Origin: Chloroflexota bacterium
Lineage (GTDB): Bacteria; Chloroflexota; Anaerolineae; Promineifilales; Promineifilaceae
NCBI GenBank assembly: GCA_022616275.1
Contig: JAKEFB010000083.1
Coordinates: 1 to 64,000 of the forward strand
Length of the DNA stretch: 64,000 nucleotides
Direction of reading: 5' to 3'
The notes beneath the pieces are model-generated. The model was not told the DNA's origin. It saw only the letters and a list, made by a program, of their open reading frames with translations, and made no database searches. Below, one piece after another: positions 63,101 to 64,000 of this stretch (positions are counted from its first letter, which is position 1; every line of letters begins with the position of its first letter). Made by a program: the position numbers and the translations under genes.

Positions 63101-63315
63101 AGGCAGGGTGGAAACTGCGTCAGGCACTCTTCCTCGAAGGCGCCGGTAATGGCGTAACGGCCGCCGGCGCGGGCAGCGTTTTGCACCGTTAACCAGCCCT
63201 GGAAGAGCCGGCCGCTCTCGATGATGATAAAAATGAAGAACAAGAGAACAACCAGGATTAAAGCAAATTCGACCATCGCCTGGCCGTGAGCAAGGATTTT
63301 CTTTTTCTGAAACAT
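60109..63315 (-). CDS. TadE-DUF11-CARDB fusion surface protein
   Basis: 1,068 residues from ATG 63315 (MFQKKKILAHGQ); an upstream in-frame start would add 18 non-conserved residues. The N-terminus is TadE-like: GQAMVEFALILVVLLFFIFI, then NAARAGGRYA. After about 150 residues comes a poly-Gly hinge, four DUF11 repeats of about 115 residues (each with ADLxxxKxxSxDP, VxDTLP, CxLGxL and NxxSxxTTV words), an Ig-like module with GYTVTVNGYNWP, a CARDB module, a TPTPSLTPTGGPSPTPT stalk and a final Cna-B/carboxypeptidase-regulatory-like domain (SDSNGEYFFAGIPPGTYTIT). It combines a pilin-type membrane anchor with an adhesin rod; probably a cell-surface adhesin. Confidence 0.87.
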   Translation of the reverse strand: MFQKKKILAHGQAMVEFALILVVLLFFIFIIIESGRLFQGWLTVQNAARAGGRYAITGAFEEECLTQFPPCLDARVESIKDVARESSAGLDIDPNAAFGEPGYHLVQVQGQAEKDGPLLPDYAGGPGLAVEVRVQFEMPVITPLLRPIADSVRLTGHVLLNNEDFLQVTSTQTDNDPPATGGGGGGGGGGGPSYADLSLTKTASSSVVVVGGSFNYTINVQNSGPFDAEFVVVSDTLPSGVNGVTYVNSTVSPLGSCSLSGSVLTCQLPNLNGGGAGSSASVTINVTAPLVTGPITNTATVGAGGSTTDPNLGNNTDSVVVTIINPNQADLELVSKQDSPDPVTISNPLVYTILVKNNGVVAATGATVVDTLPGGLSGVSGTWTSPSGSGSCSVSGVTVTCNIGNMAVNDTATVTISATAPGAPQSISNTATVSNSGPQGDPVPTNNSKTETTIVAPPESDLYVQKSDSPDPLPVGQQLNYVLTVGNNGPAAATGVTVVDTLPASVTYVSATPTQGSCSQAAGVVTCNLGTVPPLSPATVTIVVTPNQVGTISNQAVVSNSGGQTDPVVANNTAVATTSIQTTANLSITKADSADPIFAGGALAYTLVVNNAGPTQANSVQVTDTLPPTVNFAGYSTTQGSCSLSSGIVTCQLGTLANGASATITLNVIPTAQGSIFNQASVTSSTFDPNTANNSDSETTTVTPATNAFITLTPSCGPAGYTVTVNGYNWPTSGNKDIDIRWNSTTGTILATITNNPATWSTTITIPSPVANGTYTVYAVRQNPGPTVSATFQVPCPSPNIWVTAPVVLNPPAQAGLPTTIQVFVTNDGQVAVAGQFFVGLYVNPDPAPQVGTSTTIADTSSLVKLVGLTDLAVGQTKLVLFTLPGGLGPAGTHDVYAWADTGTPPGTAPGNVSELNETDNIDVTQVTVVPPLTPQPTPSASATPTIGLTPTPSLTPTGGPSPTPTATPMPGGFVGQTFVTSASGGSLPQANVWVTLSSETDPGYPDQFTFSDSNGEYFFAGIPPGTYTITGCITIENEDYFYSVSGQVLPAGTVIQLNLFLTQDVCS

Positions 63316-63393
63316 CTTCTTGTGTGCCCCGTTTTTGTTGCGTGCCGTTATAAAATCGCGATAAAACAATAAAATGGAGATTTGCTTCAGAAA

Positions 63394-63402
63394 ATTATAA
63401 CA
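63394..63402 (-). promoter_or_regulatory. Extended -10 promoter of the surface-protein set
   Basis: On the minus strand the sequence reads TGTTATAAT: a perfect TATAAT (63399 to 63394) with the TGn extension. A -35 is not evident, as is common for extended -10 promoters. The start would be near 63387, giving a leader of about 70 nt before ATG 63315. Confidence 0.55.
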
Positions 63403-63476
63403 TACATTTTGCCCCGGATGGTGTAAGTAGGGCTATTTTCCTAGCCTATCTGTCTATACAGAGCAAAAAGCTATCT

Positions 63477-63505
63477 TTGGTGATACGTGAGTAGTACTCT
63501 ATACT
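63477..63505 (+). promoter_or_regulatory. Promoter of the E1 dehydrogenase gene
   Basis: TTGGTG (63477-63482) and TATACT (63500-63505) are separated by 17 bp. Transcription would start near 63512, so the GACTGAG hairpin at 63527-63574 would lie in the 5' leader. Confidence 0.45.
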
Positions 63506-63526
63506 CATATGAAGTGCTGAGTGATG

Positions 63527-63574
63527 AGGACTGAGGACTGAGTAAAAGGGCTATTACACTCAGTCCTCAGTCCT
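63527..63574 (+). repeat. 17-bp GACTGAG hairpin in the E1 leader
   Basis: AGGACTGAGGACTGAGT (63527-63543) and its exact inverse (63558-63574) flank a 14-nt loop, about 17 nt before the ribosome site GGAGG (63592-63596). It has the same heptamer as 2808-2830. Confidence 0.85.
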
Positions 63575-63603
63575 CAGTCCTAATTTCTTATGGAGGACCA
63601 GAA

Positions 63604-64000
63604 TTGACTGTTTTGCACCCTGCTTTCGACTGGCGCGAGGTGGCCCGGCTGGTGTTGGCGTCGCGGGCGGTGGACTTGCTGCAGGAGGAGGAGCTGGCCC
63701 CACGCGGGCTGGTCACCTACCAGTTTTCGGCGCGGGGACACGAGCTGGGCCAGGTATTGCTCAGCCAGTTGTTGGACCGGCCGTTTGACGCCGCCGGCGT
63801 CTATTACCGCTCCCGGCCGTTTCTGCTCGGCGTGGGACTGACGGTGGAGGAAGCGATGGCCTCGGATATGGCCCGGCCGGGTGGGGTAAGCGCCGGCCGG
63901 GACGTGGGCGTGGTCTTCAACCTGCCCCGCCGCCAGCGGGCCACCGTGTTGCCGATGGGCGGCGACGTTGGCTCCCAATTTACGCCGGCCGCCGGCTGGG
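63604..64000 (+). CDS. Thiamine-dependent 2-oxoacid dehydrogenase E1, partial
   Basis: The first 132 codons of a gene that runs off the window. The start is TTG 63604 with GGAGG 7 nt upstream. The translation begins TVLHPAFDWREVARLVLASR and continues AVDLLQEEELAPRG, VTYQFSARGHELGQVLL, GVYYRSRPFLLGVGLTVEEA and MGGDVGSQFTPAAGW. This matches the N-terminal part of E1 alpha (or fused alpha/beta) of branched-chain 2-oxoacid dehydrogenases, including the RGHE and YYRxRP substrate-channel motifs; the diphosphate-binding GDG motif would lie beyond the window. An antisense open frame over the same DNA is not a gene. Confidence 0.85.
   Translation, partial: MTVLHPAFDWREVARLVLASRAVDLLQEEELAPRGLVTYQFSARGHELGQVLLSQLLDRPFDAAGVYYRSRPFLLGVGLTVEEAMASDMARPGGVSAGRDVGVVFNLPRRQRATVLPMGGDVGSQFTPAAGW

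Noticed and set aside
63580-63978. Minus-strand open frame at the right edge.
   Set aside because: The plus-strand frame over the same DNA starts with GGAGG-TTG and matches E1 dehydrogenase motifs.

Overview
The window reads as chromosomal DNA of a GC-rich, probably filamentous member of the Chloroflexota (Anaerolineae/Ardenticatenia-like). This is inferred from gene content, not from a marker gene: many PASTA-less Hanks-type kinases with Thr/Pro-rich linkers, TadE-like and DUF11 proteins, secreted proteins ending in a YLPLVRR-like tail, and very frequent GGCCGG. No rRNA, tRNA, CRISPR array, transposase or phage gene was seen.

Layout. (1) 145-9650: an OmpR/histidine-kinase pair, a PspC protein, a Nudix hydrolase, two tandem class A beta-lactamase-fold serine hydrolases, an aldo/keto reductase and a secreted beta-helix protein. 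The beta-helix gene is followed by a frameshifted 77-bp copy of the reductase 3' end. (2) 9746-22277, mostly minus strand: three membrane Ser/Thr kinases, two lipoproteins and a four-FHA ABC-2 transporter. (3) 22652-35725: a biosynthetic locus with a 3,327-residue FAAL-ACP-KS-AT-ACP-C-A-PCP-TR megasynthase, a membrane-anchored VPI-repeat protein, a GT1 glycosyltransferase and an Sfp-type phosphopantetheinyl transferase. (4) 35697-48572, all minus strand: four more kinases with different outer domains, a LysM/zinc-peptidase protein, a PP2C phosphatase, a lipoprotein serine hydrolase and a LOG-family protein. (5) 48631-52850: an Rsb-type partner-switching operon (4xGAF-SpoIIE phosphatase, STAS, HATPase, STAS). 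(6) 52996-63315: queG, then a minus-strand set of TadE/TadG-like and surface proteins headed by a TadE-DUF11 fusion. (7) 63604 to the end: the start of a thiamine-dependent 2-oxoacid dehydrogenase E1 gene.

How it fits together (inference): the kinases, one PP2C phosphatase and the FHA transporter form a phosphothreonine signalling network at the envelope. It surrounds a lipopeptide locus whose product could leave through the divergently transcribed FHA-ABC transporter. The adenylation pocket (DILQLGMIWK) points to glycine. With malonate extension, no working reductive domains and reductive release, the expected product is a beta-ketoacyl-glycinal able to cyclise to an acyl-pyrrolinone.

The most unusual DNA-level feature is in the gaps. 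Many of them carry 7-8 bp words repeated in tandem and then in inverted orientation, forming long hairpins, one a perfect 42-bp palindrome. Several word families occur, and related repeats also lie in frame inside linkers of coding sequences, including the megasynthase. They resemble the STRR repeats of filamentous cyanobacteria.
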